The notes under the pieces are model-generated. The model worked only from the letters and a program-made list of their open reading frames with translations. It was not told the origin of the DNA and ran no database searches. The translations under genes were made by a program, and so were the position numbers. From Pyrococcus furiosus DSM 3638 (GTDB taxonomy: Archaea; Methanobacteriota_B; Thermococci; Thermococcales; Thermococcaceae), in the NCBI RefSeq assembly GCF_000007305.1, contig NC_003413.1, forward strand, positions 1,600,141 through 1,664,140: DNA of 64,000 nt. The letters run 5' to 3'. Below are positions 63,252 to 64,000 of the stretch, in pieces. Numbering within the stretch: the stretch's first letter is position 1; every line of letters starts with the position of its first letter.

Positions 63252-63908
63252 ATGATCAAAGGGGTTATATTCGATGTAGATGAAACACTAGTTTATTACG
63301 AGGGCTACTCACTCAAGGAATGGTATGAAAAGATAGCAAAGCCCACAATGAAAAAGCTGGGGATTTTAATTGACTGGGAAACTTTTAGAAAGATGGCCAA
63401 AGGAGAGCTTCCAAGGAGTTACGTTGAAGAATTCGGGATAGATCACGTGACCTTCTGGAAAGCTTTGGATAAAGCGAATAGAAGATACAGGGAAGAACTA
63501 TTAAATGAGGGAAAAATTCGCACATATGATGACGTCGAAGCAATAAAAGAACTAAAGAAGTTGGGATTGAAGCTTGCCGCAGTAAGCAACGCTTCTCAAG
63601 ATAACACAGAACTTGTCCTCAAGGCTTTTAATCTTCTCGACTATTTTGACGTAGTTTATGGAAAAGATTACACCTATTTAGATGGTGTGAAACCGAACCC
63701 ATACCTAATAAATAAGGCCCTAAATACCCTTGGCCTCAGGCCAGATGAAGCTATTCTGGTAGGAGATAGTGATCTGGATATAATTGCAGGGAAAAGGGCT
63801 GGAGTTACCGTTGTTCAAATAGTAAGGGAGAAGAAATACGAAGGAGCAGACTATTATATTCAAAATTTGTGGGAATTGGTGGATCTAATCAAAAGATCAC
63901 GATGTTAA
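63252..63908 (+). CDS. HAD-family hydrolase
   Basis: A 218-residue HAD protein. Motif I IFDVDETLVYYEG (residues 6-18), motif II AVSNASQDN, motif III K in VKPNPYLINKAL and motif IV LVGDSDLDIIAGKRAG. Substrate unknown. ATG 63252 was chosen; a TTG four codons upstream is less likely. Confidence 0.85.
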   Translation: MIKGVIFDVDETLVYYEGYSLKEWYEKIAKPTMKKLGILIDWETFRKMAKGELPRSYVEEFGIDHVTFWKALDKANRRYREELLNEGKIRTYDDVEAIKELKKLGLKLAAVSNASQDNTELVLKAFNLLDYFDVVYGKDYTYLDGVKPNPYLINKALNTLGLRPDEAILVGDSDLDIIAGKRAGVTVVQIVREKKYEGADYYIQNLWELVDLIKRSRC

Positions 63909-63991
63909 AGACTCTCTCACAGGAAACGAAAAAGCTTAAAATTAAGTTTTACTTACAATATGTTAGAAAAGCGAGAATAGGGTGAGGTGAG

Positions 63992-64000
63992 ATGGGAGAG
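63992..64000 (+). CDS. Start of a further gene (cut by window end)
   Basis: ATGGGAGAG follows GGTGAGGTGA with good spacing, and a TATA-like GCTTAAAATT lies about 60 bases upstream, so a gene probably begins here. Only three codons are visible and nothing can be said about the product. Confidence 0.35.

Overview
The window is archaeal DNA from a hyperthermophilic member of the Thermococcales, almost certainly Pyrococcus furiosus. The evidence is a histone, Cbf5/TruB, TrmB, TreT, ADP-dependent phosphofructokinase, ADP-forming acetyl-CoA synthetase, 2-ketoacid:ferredoxin oxidoreductases and a DnaG-type archaeal primase. Genes are tightly packed, with GGTGA/GGAGG ribosome binding sites and TATA boxes of the TTTATA type. 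The organism name and remembered gene assignments come from recognising the proteins, not from a search. No stretch longer than 300 bases lacks a gene; the largest gaps are about 230 bases (756-988 and 14302-14534).

Left part (1-12.2 kb): a truncated CitG-like gene, a histone, a radical SAM/B12 protein, a small TOPRIM protein next to DnaG, and an NSS-type transporter split by an in-frame TAG. A sugar-nucleotide transferase is followed by a catalytically dead half phosphomannomutase, then thymidylate kinase, SRP54, two Lrp/AsnC-type proteins, a YkgJ-type cysteine cluster protein and a GfcR-type regulator. tRNA-Val(CAC) is followed a few bases later by a C/D box guide RNA.

Middle part (12.2-30.1 kb): a composite transposon. 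Two 781-bp IS6-family copies flank about 16.3 kb carrying the trehalose/maltose system (malE, malF, malG, treT, trmB, malK), a PfkB sugar kinase, three carbohydrate enzymes (FucI-like, debranching-like, GH130-like) and a thiamine/iron-type ABC transporter whose permease has a one-base frameshift. The outer ends are bordered by the same 8-bp direct repeat CAGGAGGA, so the whole 17.9 kb appears to have inserted as one unit, just upstream of the glutamyl-tRNA synthetase promoter. This corresponds to the known region shared with Thermococcus litoralis.

Right part (30.1-64 kb): chromosomal housekeeping and central metabolism. It holds GltX, a two-subunit [4Fe-4S] fumarase, a tRNA thiolase-like protein with a second C/D box RNA upstream, an unusual potassium channel with a beta-solenoid-like N-terminus, an ATP-NAD kinase-like protein, two tandem secreted paralogues, a DRG GTPase and FtsY. 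Seven ketoacid oxidoreductase subunit genes (one delta plus two alpha-beta-gamma sets) follow, then a BtuF-like lipoprotein with a striking double operator, SHMT, a Zn/Mn-type ABC transporter, RNase HII, a PMT-like glycosyltransferase, MoeA, ADP-PFK, Cbf5, AcdB, a UDP-sugar epimerase and a HAD phosphatase.

The most interesting unexplained signals are the paired TTGGAT-N5-ATCCAA operators at 49.2 kb, the two C/D RNAs (one apparently dicistronic with a tRNA), the pseudo-phosphomannomutase, the gene-conversion tracts between the two ketoacid oxidoreductase alpha genes, the stop-split transporter, and the solenoid-channel protein.
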